Shown here piece after piece: positions 8,811 through 16,973 of a DNA stretch of 64,000 bases (within the stretch, counting starts at the first letter, position 1; each line of letters opens with the position of its first letter). The notes under the pieces are model-generated. The model saw nothing but the letters and a program-made list of their open reading frames with translations. It was not told where the DNA came from and did no database searches. Made by a program: the position numbers and the translations under genes. This DNA is from Grimontia celer. Lineage in GTDB: Bacteria; Pseudomonadota; Gammaproteobacteria; Enterobacterales; Vibrionaceae. The DNA is taken from assembly GCF_900055185.1 (NCBI RefSeq), contig NZ_FIZX01000004.1, forward strand, positions 186,001 to 250,000, read 5' to 3'.

Positions 8811-9758
8811 TTACGGTGTCTGTGCGATAGCCTCTTCATTGGTAACTTCTGGCTCAGGACGGAAACGTTCAGGGAGTTGGAAATCCACCCCAAACTTTTC
8901 ACCCCAGCGCACAAAGTCACCGTTGTTGATATGAGCCATCACAATGTCTTCCAGTGCGTAGGCCAATTGACGGTAGTTCGAGTGCACCGCAATACCGAGT
9001 TCCCATTCGCTGCGCCCCAGTAGTGGGAACGCGAGCTCAGTGAGGTGCTCGTTGGCTTGCGGATTTTTGTTGTTGTGATGCAGCCATTCCAGCTGCGAAG
9101 CGGTGCCCATCACGATAGAAACTTCGCCATCGTTGAGCGCCTGAAAGGCTTCAGGTGTTGAAGGGTAAGTGCGGCTTTTTTCGCGGAAACGTCCACCATA
9201 GGCGGTGGTCACAAAGAATTGGGGGACCGTGTCCACTTCAACGCCCACCGGGTGATACATAAAACGGGCGGCAGTTTTTGGTCTGTCGAGTTTGGCAGCA
9301 TCGTAAGCCATCAACCATCGCTCTTGCTGGTAAGGGGCGAACATGTGCACCAGTTCATGAGCGGGATGACCAATATCATCACGTTTCATCGCAAATTCGC
9401 GGTCGTACGGCACTCGCAACATGACGTCTGCTTTCACGCGCTGGCCGTCCTCACTGGTGAGGTTCATCCCTTTCCAAAGGTAATTGCGCATATCGTCTTC
9501 GACCGTTTCGTCCGGAGTCATCCAGCGAAGGTCGAGTGCCACATCCAGCCCCTTCGCGAGGGCTTTGGCAAGCTCCACATCAATGCCCGCCGCATTTCCA
9601 TTCTCATCCTTGAACGAGTACGGCGGGAAATCGTTGTAGACCGCAATGGCAATCACGCCACGGGCTTGAATATCGTCATAGGAAAGCGCGTGGGATGGCA
9701 TAGTCAGCGCCATGCATAGCAGCAAGCAGAAAGTCCGAATCGCAGTTATCAACTTCAT
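8811..9758 (-). CDS. Quinoprotein dehydrogenase-associated periplasmic binding protein
   Basis: A 315-residue secreted protein of the periplasmic solute-binding fold (family 3 type) with a signal peptide cleaved near residue 25 (SHALS). The strand-helix beginning 'GVIAIAVYNDFPPYSFKDENG' is split over residues 34-54, followed by GIDVELAKALA. Members adjacent to PQQ dehydrogenases (MxaJ- and PedG-like) are thought to help assemble or activate the dehydrogenase instead of importing a solute, and MxaJ/XoxJ are the structural precedents. It lies 16 bases after pedF with AAGGAGG before its ATG, and 125 bases before the alcohol dehydrogenase, so the three form one operon. Substrate, if any, is unknown. 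Confidence 0.85.
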   Translation of the reverse strand: MKLITAIRTFCLLLCMALTMPSHALSYDDIQARGVIAIAVYNDFPPYSFKDENGNAAGIDVELAKALAKGLDVALDLRWMTPDETVEDDMRNYLWKGMNLTSEDGQRVKADVMLRVPYDREFAMKRDDIGHPAHELVHMFAPYQQERWLMAYDAAKLDRPKTAARFMYHPVGVEVDTVPQFFVTTAYGGRFREKSRTYPSTPEAFQALNDGEVSIVMGTASQLEWLHHNNKNPQANEHLTELAFPLLGRSEWELGIAVHSNYRQLAYALEDIVMAHINNGDFVRWGEKFGVDFQLPERFRPEPEVTNEEAIAQTP

Positions 9759-9774
9759 CCCGGCGCCCTCCTTG

Positions 9775-10227
9775 TTAACCGTTATCAGGCGCCACAGATT
9801 CCAACCAGGTGCGAATCGCCCACAATGCTTCCTGGTTGAGATGCTCAGTCATTTTCGGCATGTAAACCGCGCCGTTACGTACCGCGCCATTCTGCACCCG
9901 GTACACATACCATTCATCACCGTCGTAATCTGGCTCGAGCATACGAAGGTCTGGCGCGATACCGCCTGAAATGCCTTCAAGGCCATGGCAACGTGCGCAG
10001 TTCTGGTTGTAGGCTGACGCCCCAAGACGTTCGATTTCCACCTTCACATCACCATCGAGTTCACGGTAAGGGTTGGTTTCGGACCAATCCTCTCCGAGGG
10101 TGGGGATGCTTGAGGTATCAATGGATTGCGGGGTGACATCACCGTGGGCAAATGCCAGTTGGGTACTCAGCACAGAAACCAGTGCCACGGCAGTCAGAAT
10201 ACAAATATTACGTTCAACCTTTTCCAT
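9775..10227 (-). CDS. pedF: Cytochrome c-550 PedF, electron acceptor of the alcohol dehydrogenase
   Basis: A 150-residue c-type cytochrome with a signal peptide (about 1-27, ending LAFA) and one heme site, Cys77-x2-Cys80-His81 (CARCH). Met123 in VYMPKM is the likely sixth ligand. The mature start HGDVTPQSIDT and the order of motifs match cytochrome c-550 PedF/ExaB-type proteins that accept electrons from PQQ alcohol dehydrogenases in the periplasm. It is the first gene of the minus-strand operon; AAGGAG precedes the ATG at 10227. It faces the divergent ABC operon across a 192-base control region. Confidence 0.92.
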   Translation of the reverse strand: MEKVERNICILTAVALVSVLSTQLAFAHGDVTPQSIDTSSIPTLGEDWSETNPYRELDGDVKVEIERLGASAYNQNCARCHGLEGISGGIAPDLRMLEPDYDGDEWYVYRVQNGAVRNGAVYMPKMTEHLNQEALWAIRTWLESVAPDNG

Positions 10228-10357
10228 GTCTCTCGACTCCTTAATTGGTCAGCGTTGGAAAAAGTGTAGGAGCGGCGAGAGTTTGAGGACATGGTACAAA
10301 AGCGGGGATATTCCTCATTCTTTGGGAGGATTTTTTAAAAAGTCTCGTTCTTGTTTT

Positions 10358-10398
10358 TGGCAAATATGCCAGCGCTGCATACAGTAAAAAACGTATGC
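10358..10398. promoter_or_regulatory. Dyad symmetries in the divergent pedF / ABC control region
   Basis: Two inverted repeats lie between the divergent operons. One is TGGCA (10358-10362) and TGCCA (10367-10371) with four bases between. The other is GCATAC (10377-10382) and GTATGC (10393-10398) with ten bases between. They are placed where a regulator could act on the plus-strand operon whose start codon is at 10420. No known binding consensus was matched, so this is only a candidate operator region. Confidence 0.35.
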
Positions 10399-10419
10399 GA
10401 CCACGGAGCAGTATTTGCG

Positions 10420-11607
10420 ATGGATAAAGCAATAAGACAATTTAAAACAAAGTTTTACACCAGCATTTTACTGGTAATACTTAGCTGGCTTTCTTTCTCT
10501 GCCCACGCATCAGTTGAGGTGGAGATAGGGCTGTTGAGATCACCGGTTGAAACCACTACTGCCGTGCCTGACTACCTTGCTGAGCCAGAGAACAATGGAG
10601 AAGCAGGGGCGGAACTCGCCGTGAGTGATGCCAACGGCACAGGGAAATTTCTGGGGCAAAAGTACGCATTTCGCGCAGAAACCAACGACGATACCACTGC
10701 GCTCATTACCACCACGAAAACCTGGTATGACGAAGGGGTGAGATATTTTCTTGCCGATCTCGACACATCTTCTTTGCAAGCGATCCGTAAAGCACTGCCA
10801 GAGGATGCGCTGCTGTTTAACATCGGCAATCAGGACGATGCATTGAGACGCGATGTCTGCTTGTCGAACACTCTGCAAACTGCGCTTAGCTATACCATGC
10901 GCGCTGACGCCCTTGCACAATGGATGCGTGTTCGCCGCCTTAATGACGCCTTCTTGGTCTCCGGTGTATCAGACGCTGACAAAGCCTATCTTTCCGCGGT
11001 GAAAAACGTATTCAAGAAGTACAACCTCAAAGTCGTCGAAGAGAGAGTCTGGAATTTTGACACTGACCTTCGCCGCACCGCTTCTGCAGAACTTCCGCTT
11101 TTCACCCAGGCAGATGACTACGACTTGGTATTGGTGATTGATGAAGGCAACCTGTTTGGTCAACACCTACCCTACAACACCTGGCTTCCCCGACCGGTGA
11201 TCGGCACACACGGCCTGCGTGCCGATGGCTGGCACTATGTGATTGAGCAATGGGGTGCGATTCAGCTTCAAAACCGTTTCACCAAGAAGTTCGACCGCCC
11301 AATGACCGCCAAAGACTACGCAGGATGGGTGGCCGTTCGCTCTATCAATGAAGCGGTGACCGTGCTCAACAAAGGTGATGTGAAAACTGTTTTGCCTTTC
11401 ATGATGAGCGAAAAATTCCAGCTTGCGGCCTATAAGGGTCGGAAGCTGACCTACCGACCATGGAACGGTCAACTCCGTCAAACAGTGCCTTTGTTTGACT
11501 CGCAAGCACTGGTGGCCAGCGCCCCATTTGAGGGTTTCCTTCATCCCCGAAACGAGCTTGATTCGCTCGGTATCGATGAAGCACAGAGCCAATGTCGCCA
11601 GTTTTAA
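10420..11607 (+). CDS. ABC transporter substrate-binding protein of the PQQ-alcohol dehydrogenase system
   Basis: A periplasmic type-1 binding protein of 395 residues, with a signal peptide from the ATG at 10420 (MDKAIRQF, hydrophobic to SAHAS). The mature sequence EVEIGLLRSP and later AGWVAVRSINEAV fit the family described as the binding subunit of a PQQ-dehydrogenase-linked ABC system. The frame is open further upstream to 10351, but that extension would precede the signal peptide and is rejected. It is first in a four-gene plus-strand operon with a beta-propeller, ATPase and permease. The transported compound is not established; export or import linked to alcohol oxidation has been suggested for the Pseudomonas counterparts. 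Confidence 0.85.
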   Translation: MDKAIRQFKTKFYTSILLVILSWLSFSAHASVEVEIGLLRSPVETTTAVPDYLAEPENNGEAGAELAVSDANGTGKFLGQKYAFRAETNDDTTALITTTKTWYDEGVRYFLADLDTSSLQAIRKALPEDALLFNIGNQDDALRRDVCLSNTLQTALSYTMRADALAQWMRVRRLNDAFLVSGVSDADKAYLSAVKNVFKKYNLKVVEERVWNFDTDLRRTASAELPLFTQADDYDLVLVIDEGNLFGQHLPYNTWLPRPVIGTHGLRADGWHYVIEQWGAIQLQNRFTKKFDRPMTAKDYAGWVAVRSINEAVTVLNKGDVKTVLPFMMSEKFQLAAYKGRKLTYRPWNGQLRQTVPLFDSQALVASAPFEGFLHPRNELDSLGIDEAQSQCRQF

Positions 11608-11648
11608 CTTTGTGTTATCGAGCAACAACTAACAATAAGGACATCACC

Positions 11649-12626
11649 ATGAATTATTCGAAATCGATTCTCGCCGTGATCTTCTCGGCGCTGTTGGCCA
11701 CCCCAGCTTTTGCTAAAGAGCTGGCTTACGTGGCAAACGAGAAAGATGATACCGTCAGTGTGATCGACATGGACTCCATGGAAGTGATTGACACTATTGA
11801 AGTGGGCGATCGCCCACGCGGCATCGAACTCAGCAAAGACGGCACCAAACTCTATATCTGCGCCAGCGAATCCGACACGGTGCAAATCCTCGACCTCGCC
11901 ACCAACAGCATCATCGGCGACTTGCCGTCGGGCGAAGACCCAGAGCTTTTTGCGCTCCATCCTGATGGCAACCGCCTATACATCGCTAACGAAGACGACG
12001 CCCTGATGACAGTGGTCGATATCCCAAGCTCCAGCGTGGTCGCGCAGGTGGAAGTGGGTGTTGAGCCAGAAGGCGTAGCCGTGAGCCCAGATGGAAAAAT
12101 CGCCATCATCACCTCTGAAACCTCCAACATGGCGCACTGGATTGATACCGAATCTAACCAGATGGTGCATAACACTTTGGTTGATGCCCGCCCGCGTTAC
12201 GCTGAATTTACACCAAGCGGTGAGCAGCTTTGGGTAAGCGCAGAAATTGGCGGTACGGTAGCGGTGATCGATACCGACACCAAAGAAATCATCAAGAAAA
12301 TCGGTTTTGCGCCCAAAGGCGTCCACAAAGACAAAGTGCAACCAGTCGGCGTGAAAATCACGGCGGATGGTAAAACCGCATTTGTCGCGTTAGGCCCAGC
12401 AAACCATGTAGCCGTGGTTAATACTGATACGTTGGAAGTGGAAGACTATCTTCTGGTGGGTCGCCGTGTGTGGCAAATGGCCTTTAATGGCGAGCAGGAC
12501 AGACTACTGGCCACCAATGGAGTAAGCGGCGATGTGTCGATCATTGACGTTCCCAACCGCAAAGTGGTGAAAACCGTGAAAGTCGGCCGATATCCTTGGG
12601 GTGTCGCCGTGCGCCAAGCCGATTAA
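11649..12626 (+). CDS. PQQ-catabolism-associated YVTN beta-propeller protein
   Basis: A 325-residue exported protein (signal peptide to PAFA near residue 22) made of about seven YVTN-type repeats. Examples are ELAYVANEKDDTVSVID, KLYICASESDTVQILD and RLYIANEDDALMTVVD. This matches the beta-propeller protein regularly found with PQQ-dependent alcohol oxidation genes. I chose the ATG at 11649 because AAGGA lies nine bases before it and the signal peptide starts there; the longer open frame from 11592 overlaps the previous gene. Its biochemical role is unknown. Position between the binding protein and the ATPase suggests it serves the ABC system or the dehydrogenase in the periplasm. Confidence 0.87.
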   Translation: MNYSKSILAVIFSALLATPAFAKELAYVANEKDDTVSVIDMDSMEVIDTIEVGDRPRGIELSKDGTKLYICASESDTVQILDLATNSIIGDLPSGEDPELFALHPDGNRLYIANEDDALMTVVDIPSSSVVAQVEVGVEPEGVAVSPDGKIAIITSETSNMAHWIDTESNQMVHNTLVDARPRYAEFTPSGEQLWVSAEIGGTVAVIDTDTKEIIKKIGFAPKGVHKDKVQPVGVKITADGKTAFVALGPANHVAVVNTDTLEVEDYLLVGRRVWQMAFNGEQDRLLATNGVSGDVSIIDVPNRKVVKTVKVGRYPWGVAVRQAD

Positions 12627-12646
12627 GAATGAGATAACTGCCTGAC

Positions 12647-13369
12647 ATGATTGAAGTCTCCGGACTGTCTCACCACTATGGTTCGCGCTGCGCCCTGAGC
12701 GATCTCTCCCTTGCGCTGGGGCGCGGCCTTCATATGCTTCTTGGCCCTAACGGTGCTGGGAAAAGCACCCTATTTTCCTTGCTAACCCGTTTAACGCCTA
12801 TCCAACAGGGCGAAATCTCTTTGCTGGGAGAAGTGCCATCCCGCCAGACCATGGCGAAACTCGGAATGGTATTCCAGCAAAACACACTCGATCTCGATTT
12901 AACCGTAGGGCAAAACCTTAGTTATTACGGCGCGTTGCACGGCTACAGCAAAAAACAGAGCCTCGAAAAAGCGGCGCCTCTGCTGGCGCATTTTTCCCTT
13001 ACCGATCGTCTGAACGATAAAGTCCGCACCTTAAATGGCGGGCATCGGCGTCGCACCGAGCTAGTCCGTTCGTTAATGCATTCACCTTCTATTTTGCTGT
13101 TGGATGAACCCACCAGCGGGCTAGACCCCAAAGCAAGGGCTTCACTGTCTGAGGCAGTAAGAAGCCTTTGCGAGCAACAGCCATTATGTGTGCTCTGGGC
13201 AACCCATCTGATTGAGGAAGTGGGCGACCATGATGATGTATTGATCCTACATCGCGGCACCTTGCGAGCACACAACAAAGCCAGTGAACTTAGAGCCTTG
13301 CACCAGCACCCGACACTTGCGAAAGTCTTCGCCACCCTAACCGCAGATAACGAAGGGGACGGCCGATGA
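12647..13369 (+). CDS. ABC transporter ATPase of the PQQ-alcohol dehydrogenase system
   Basis: A 240-residue ATP-binding subunit. Walker A GPNGAGKS is at residues 34-41, Walker B ILLLDEPTSGLD near 146-157, and the H-loop histidine lies in ATHLIEEV. The signature motif reads LNGGH instead of the usual LSGGQ; this deviation is, as I recall, typical of this PQQ-linked family. It starts 20 bases after the propeller gene and overlaps the permease start by four bases (ATGA), so the two are coupled. It energises the PedC-like permease. Confidence 0.9.
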   Translation: MIEVSGLSHHYGSRCALSDLSLALGRGLHMLLGPNGAGKSTLFSLLTRLTPIQQGEISLLGEVPSRQTMAKLGMVFQQNTLDLDLTVGQNLSYYGALHGYSKKQSLEKAAPLLAHFSLTDRLNDKVRTLNGGHRRRTELVRSLMHSPSILLLDEPTSGLDPKARASLSEAVRSLCEQQPLCVLWATHLIEEVGDHDDVLILHRGTLRAHNKASELRALHQHPTLAKVFATLTADNEGDGR

Positions 13370-14148
13370 GCTATTGGTATGCGTTTGTCGGGATTTGTTA
13401 TCGGGAATGGTTGCGTTTTTTCTCCCAGCGGGCAAGGTTTGCCGCCAGCCTGGTCAGGCCGCTATTGTGGCTCGTCGTATTTGCGGCAGGTTTCAGGGCG
13501 GCACTTGGTATTGCCATCATGGAGCCCTACGCTACATACATCAATTACGAGGAATATATCCTGCCCGGCCTTTGCGCCATGATTTTGCTGTTCAATGGCA
13601 TGCAAAGCTCACTGTCGATTGTCTATGACCGGGAAATGGGCAGCATCAAGGTCCTATTGACCAGTCCACTGCCGCGCCCTTTTTTGCTGCTTTCCAAACA
13701 AATAGCCAGTGCTTTGGTGAGTGTGCTTCAGGTCGGAGCCTTTTTGGTGATTGCTGCATTGTATGATAGGCCACTGGAGCCCATGGGTTATGTGCTGGTG
13801 ATCCCCGCCCTTTTTCTTGTCGCCTTGATGCTGAGTGCCTTGGGCATTGTCATCGCCTCGCGCATCAAACAACTGGAGAATTTCGCCGGGGTGATGAACT
13901 TTGTCATCTTCCCGATGTTTTTTCTTTCTTCTGCGCTGTATCCACTTTGGAAAATGCAGGAAGCGAGCATCTGGCTGTATGAGATTTGTCGCTTTAACCC
14001 CTTCACTTTTGGCGTCGAACTTATCCGGTTCGCGCTGTATCAGCAGTTGAATGTCACTGCCCTGCTAGTGGTGTCCGGCTGCACACTGGCATTTGTGATT
14101 CTCGCCGTCGTTGGTTTCCAGCCCGTGAAAGAACAAGGAAAACCGTAA
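13366..14148 (+). CDS. pedC: ABC-2 type permease, PedC-like
   Basis: A 260-residue integral membrane protein with about six hydrophobic segments, of the ABC-2 family of permeases. Conserved stretches are MGSIKVLLTSPLPRPFLLLSK and the later NFVIFPMFFLSSALYPL region. It corresponds to the permease described as PedC in Pseudomonas alcohol-oxidation clusters. ABC-2 permeases are usually exporters, which sits oddly with the presence of a binding protein. It overlaps the ATPase gene by four bases and is followed by a strong terminator, marking the end of the accessory cluster. Confidence 0.85.
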   Translation: MSYWYAFVGICYREWLRFFSQRARFAASLVRPLLWLVVFAAGFRAALGIAIMEPYATYINYEEYILPGLCAMILLFNGMQSSLSIVYDREMGSIKVLLTSPLPRPFLLLSKQIASALVSVLQVGAFLVIAALYDRPLEPMGYVLVIPALFLVALMLSALGIVIASRIKQLENFAGVMNFVIFPMFFLSSALYPLWKMQEASIWLYEICRFNPFTFGVELIRFALYQQLNVTALLVVSGCTLAFVILAVVGFQPVKEQGKP

Positions 14149-14184
14149 GCGAATCCGCAATTTTCTTGAAACTACAGACACAAA

Positions 14185-14208
14185 AAAACCGCGCCTTTGC
14201 GCGGTTTT
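14185..14208. terminator. Bidirectional terminator between pedC and the barrel gene
   Basis: Arms AAAACCGCGC (14185-14194) and GCGCGGTTTT (14199-14208) with loop CTTT. An A run precedes and T residues follow on both strands, so it can serve the convergent plus-strand permease and minus-strand membrane protein genes. Confidence 0.88.
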
Positions 14209-14227
14209 ATTTCACCGTATTCAGGGC

Positions 14228-14869
14228 TTAGAAGTTGAACTCTACACCACCGAAGAAACCGTCGTTGTAGAACTTACCGTCGTTCGCTCCGAAGTAGTTG
14301 AAGTCGTAGTCCTGAACGCGGTAACCCGCTTTGAAGTTCAGGTCAGCCGCAACCAGACCCAGAGTGAACAGTACGCCGGCTTCTGCATCAACAGTGCTGG
14401 TGTCGTCGTAGCTACCAAAGCTAAAGGTACCGAACAGAGAAACTGGTGTCGCTGGGATGCCCAGACGCACGTCAGAGTATACCGCCGGTTGCCACTCATC
14501 GAAGCTACGACCAGTGAATCGACCATCGAACTTCTGCAGATTCAGACCGATATCGAAAGAGATCAGGTCGTTGTCCAGAATTTCGTAGTACGCAATCAGA
14601 TCGTACTGGGTGAAGTCCACATCATACTTAGCAGACTCCACGCCGGTGTAACGGATTTTCGCGTTTGGCACCAGTGGAATGAAGTGTTCGAAAGCGGCGT
14701 AGTAAGATGGCTGAACACTCGCGTCGTCGGCGCGAACGTCGTTGACTTTCGCATCTGCATACCATGCATCTGCACCAACTTTAGCCCCTAAAAGCACTGC
14801 AGCCTGCGCAGGCATTGCGAATGCACCAGCCACTGCCAGTGCAGCTAGAGATAGGTTTAGTTTTTTCAT
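14228..14869 (-). CDS. Outer-membrane beta-barrel protein, TIGR04219-like
   Basis: A 213-residue protein with a clear signal peptide (MKKLNLSLAALAVAGAFAMPAQA) and alternating hydrophobic strands ending in a C-terminal Phe (GGVEFNF), the signal for the barrel assembly machinery. The GAKVGADAWYADAKV beginning of the mature part fits the small TIGR04219 outer-membrane family common in marine gammaproteobacteria. Function is unknown. It stands alone, convergent with pedC and followed upstream by a hairpin-bearing spacer before pspG, so it marks the junction between the accessory cluster and the conserved block. Confidence 0.8.
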   Translation of the reverse strand: MKKLNLSLAALAVAGAFAMPAQAAVLLGAKVGADAWYADAKVNDVRADDASVQPSYYAAFEHFIPLVPNAKIRYTGVESAKYDVDFTQYDLIAYYEILDNDLISFDIGLNLQKFDGRFTGRSFDEWQPAVYSDVRLGIPATPVSLFGTFSFGSYDDTSTVDAEAGVLFTLGLVAADLNFKAGYRVQDYDFNYFGANDGKFYNDGFFGGVEFNF

Positions 14870-14936
14870 TGAAAGGGCTCCGCCTTACATTCTTTGAGTT
14901 TATGGTTTGCGAGCACTATAGCAAAACCAAGACAAA

Positions 14937-14972
14937 GATTCCGCACAAACTGCCGGATTTTTATGCGGAATC
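14937..14972. repeat. Inverted repeat between the barrel gene and pspG
   Basis: Perfect 9-bp arms GATTCCGCA (14937-14945) and TGCGGAATC (14964-14972) with an 18-base loop. There is no clear T run. It may be a secondary terminator of pspG or a structured leader of the barrel gene. Confidence 0.4.
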
Positions 14973-15004
14973 ATTACTCTTATCAAGAAGCCCATTGAAT
15001 CAAA

Positions 15005-15024
15005 GCGCCGTTTAGTAACGGCGC
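15005..15024 (-). terminator. Hairpin overlapping the pspG stop codon
   Basis: Eight-bp arms at 15005-15012 and 15017-15024, loop TAGT. The pspG stop codon lies within the structure. The T tract after it is short (CTTTGATT), so termination strength is uncertain. Confidence 0.45.
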
Positions 15025-15278
15025 GCTCGATGGTAGCGGCGTGAGCGTTTATAGCAGTAATCACGCGCTTGGGTTGCTGTTTTATCACGGCCCTTGAGCA
15101 ACCAAACAATCACCGCAGCCAGCAAAATCCATGGCAGCATTTTGAATACCAGACCAATCATACCTGCCAGTGCCATCACGATGAATCCCACCGCCATCGC
15201 AGCGACAATGCCTAAAAAGCTGATACCCGTTGCCAACAGTGCAATGGTAAAACCAACAATAAACAGAAACTCGATCAT
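15012..15278 (-). CDS. pspG: PspG, phage-shock-protein membrane component
   Basis: An 88-residue inner-membrane protein with two or three hydrophobic stretches (IEFLFIVGFTIALLATGISFLGIV and a second pair up to residue 60) and a basic tail (RSRRYHRARRY). This matches E. coli PspG (YjbO), which starts MLELLFVIGF and lies beside dusA, as here. PspG is an effector of the phage shock response to envelope stress. Two ATG codons abut at 15281 and 15278; GGAGG is six bases before the second, which I prefer. A sigma-54 promoter lies upstream, so control by PspF is expected, although pspF is not in the window. Confidence 0.88.
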   Translation of the reverse strand: MIEFLFIVGFTIALLATGISFLGIVAAMAVGFIVMALAGMIGLVFKMLPWILLAAVIVWLLKGRDKTATQARDYCYKRSRRYHRARRY

Positions 15279-15323
15279 CATACCCTCCTAAGGTCAGTGA
15301 CTCTTTCTTGTTTGTATTAGGTA

Positions 15324-15341
15324 TTGCACGAAGTAGGCCAA
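15324..15341 (-). promoter_or_regulatory. Sigma-54 promoter of pspG
   Basis: On the minus strand the sequence TTGGCCTACTTCGTGCAAT carries GG and GC exactly ten bases apart, the -24/-12 spacing of sigma-54 promoters (TGGC...TGCA). It lies about 45 bases upstream of the pspG start. E. coli pspG is known to have a PspF-dependent sigma-54 promoter. Confidence 0.85.
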
Positions 15342-15378
15342 CTTTACCAACCCCTTTTAAAACAGACAGATAAAGAAA

Positions 15379-15405
15379 AAGCGCCGCAATTTAGCTGCGG
15401 CGCTT
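15379..15405 (-). terminator. Terminator after dusA
   Basis: Ten-bp arms AAGCGCCGCA (15379-15388) and TGCGGCGCTT (15396-15405), loop of seven bases. On the minus strand it is followed by a run of T (TTTTTCTTT). It separates dusA from pspG. Confidence 0.88.
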
Positions 15406-15459
15406 CGTTTATTCTTGGTGAATTTTACCGACTATTGCGTCAAATTTAACCAGACTAAT

Positions 15460-16500
15460 TTACACATGCAGATGCGCAGGAATTTTCGCCAGTGCAGCTT
15501 CCAGCACTTCAACGCCTGAACCCGGTTTGTGCGCGTTTTCACTGATGTATCGACGCCATTGACGTGCACCCGGCATGTTTTGGAACAGGCCCAGCATGTG
15601 ACGGCTAATATGATTCAGGTAAGTGCCCTTACTCAGCTCCGCTTCAATGTAAGGGAACATGGCTTTCACGGCGTCACTGCGTTTGATGATTGGTGCATCG
15701 CTGCCAAACAGGCGGTTATCCACTTCTGCCAGCATGTAGGGGCTTTGGTATGCCTCACGGCCAATCATGACGCCATCCAGATACTTCAGATGCTCTTCTG
15801 CTTCTTCCAGCGATTTAATACCACCGTTGATCGCCATGGTCAGGTGCGGAAAGTCTTTCTTCAGTTGGTAAACGCGTGGGTAATCCAGTGGCGGAATTTC
15901 ACGGTTCTCTTTCGGGCTAAGGCCAGAAAGCCACGCTTTACGGGCGTGAATCGTGAAGTTATCGCAACCACCTTTCTCGCTCACCGTGCGCACGAAGTCG
16001 ACCAGAAACTCATAGCTATCCTGATCGTCGATACCGATACGGGTTTTTACGGTCACTGGAATATCGACCACTTCTTTCATTGCCGATACACACTGCGCTA
16101 CCAGTTCCGCTTCGCCCATCAGACAAGCACCGAAACGACCATTTTGAACGCGATCAGACGGGCAACCCACGTTAAGGTTAATTTCATCGTAGCCGCGTTC
16201 AACCGCCAGTTTGGCACAAGTCGCCAGATCAGCAGGGTTTGAACCACCCAATTGCAGCGCGACAGGATGCTCTTCCTCGTTAAATGCCAGAAAGTCACCT
16301 TTACCGTGAATGATTGCACCCGTGGTGACCATCTCGGTGTACAGCAAAGCGTTCTTAGACAGAATGCGGTGGAAATAGCGGCAGTGGCGGTCAGTCCAAT
16401 CCAGCATCGGGGCCACACTGAAGCGCGCTGACGGGTAGGACACACCCTCAGACACAACGCCTGATGATGAGTTTTGGATGTCAGTTGTTTCGTTCAGCAT
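15460..16500 (-). CDS. dusA: tRNA-dihydrouridine synthase A
   Basis: A 346-residue FMN enzyme that reduces uridines 20 and 20a in the tRNA D-loop. Motifs include [16 protein letters not shown] near residue 29, the catalytic-cysteine loop [19 protein letters not shown], and the FMN-phosphate site [10 protein letters not shown] and [10 protein letters not shown]. The N-terminal 25 residues before the TIM barrel are longer than in E. coli DusA, so an internal start cannot be excluded. Neighbouring pspG is the same partner as in E. coli. A strong terminator follows. Confidence 0.95.
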   Translation of the reverse strand: MLNETTDIQNSSSGVVSEGVSYPSARFSVAPMLDWTDRHCRYFHRILSKNALLYTEMVTTGAIIHGKGDFLAFNEEEHPVALQLGGSNPADLATCAKLAVERGYDEINLNVGCPSDRVQNGRFGACLMGEAELVAQCVSAMKEVVDIPVTVKTRIGIDDQDSYEFLVDFVRTVSEKGGCDNFTIHARKAWLSGLSPKENREIPPLDYPRVYQLKKDFPHLTMAINGGIKSLEEAEEHLKYLDGVMIGREAYQSPYMLAEVDNRLFGSDAPIIKRSDAVKAMFPYIEAELSKGTYLNHISRHMLGLFQNMPGARQWRRYISENAHKPGSGVEVLEAALAKIPAHLHV

Positions 16501-16647
16501 GGATAAACCTCATTGCACTTGGTCACGCGAAGGTACCATCTTATACAGTACCTGATAAAAAAGTGTGCGGATTCTACCCTAACTCGTGCGTTTGCCCAAG
16601 TCGTGAAGGTGCAGTGCTTTCACATCCATTCTGACACCAGAAACACA

Positions 16648-16674
16648 AAGGGCATAGCCCGCGGCTATGCCCTT
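16648..16674. terminator. Hairpin between the DUF2024 gene and dusA
   Basis: Perfect 12-bp arms at 16648-16659 and 16663-16674 with a three-base loop. It ends the minus-strand DUF2024 message ahead of the dusA promoter region. The T tract is modest on the minus strand (TTTGTGTTT). Confidence 0.75.
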
Positions 16675-16698
16675 CATTTTCTGAAGATTTACCCATCG

Positions 16699-16959
16699 TC
16701 ACACGGGGCATCCTTCCAGCTTATATATCGCATACCCTTTTGCATCGATCTCGCTATCAAACTGAGGCAAGTCAGCGGTGGTGTGGCAAAAAGCACAGTT
16801 GCCAGATTTTACCGTGGCGTCCGCCTCGCCAATCTCAGCCAGCCAGGCTTTGGCATATTTCACCGCTAACTCGTCGCTTTTCTCCCGAAGCAACACATCA
16901 AAATGCAGAATTTTCCCGGAAGATGAGGTCGCGTAGGTGTCGTAAACATGAATCGCCAT
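16699..16959 (-). CDS. DUF2024 family protein
   Basis: An 86-residue protein starting MAIHVYDTYATSSSG, with a YAKAWLAEIG helix and a C-x2-C-H motif (NCAFCHTT) and a final GYAIYKLEGCPV. These fit the small DUF2024 family, of unknown function. I chose the ATG at 16959, since AAGGAG lies seven bases before it; a GTG at 16965 is too close. It starts 15 bases after the stop of the secreted protein gene upstream and probably shares its MarR-controlled transcript. Confidence 0.82.
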   Translation of the reverse strand: MAIHVYDTYATSSSGKILHFDVLLREKSDELAVKYAKAWLAEIGEADATVKSGNCAFCHTTADLPQFDSEIDAKGYAIYKLEGCPV

Positions 16960-16973
16960 TTGCACTCTCCTTC

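Noticed and set aside
10351-10373. Sigma-54-like GG...GC pair upstream of the ABC operon
   Set aside because: GG at 10359-10360 and the following GC are 11 bases apart, not the required ten.
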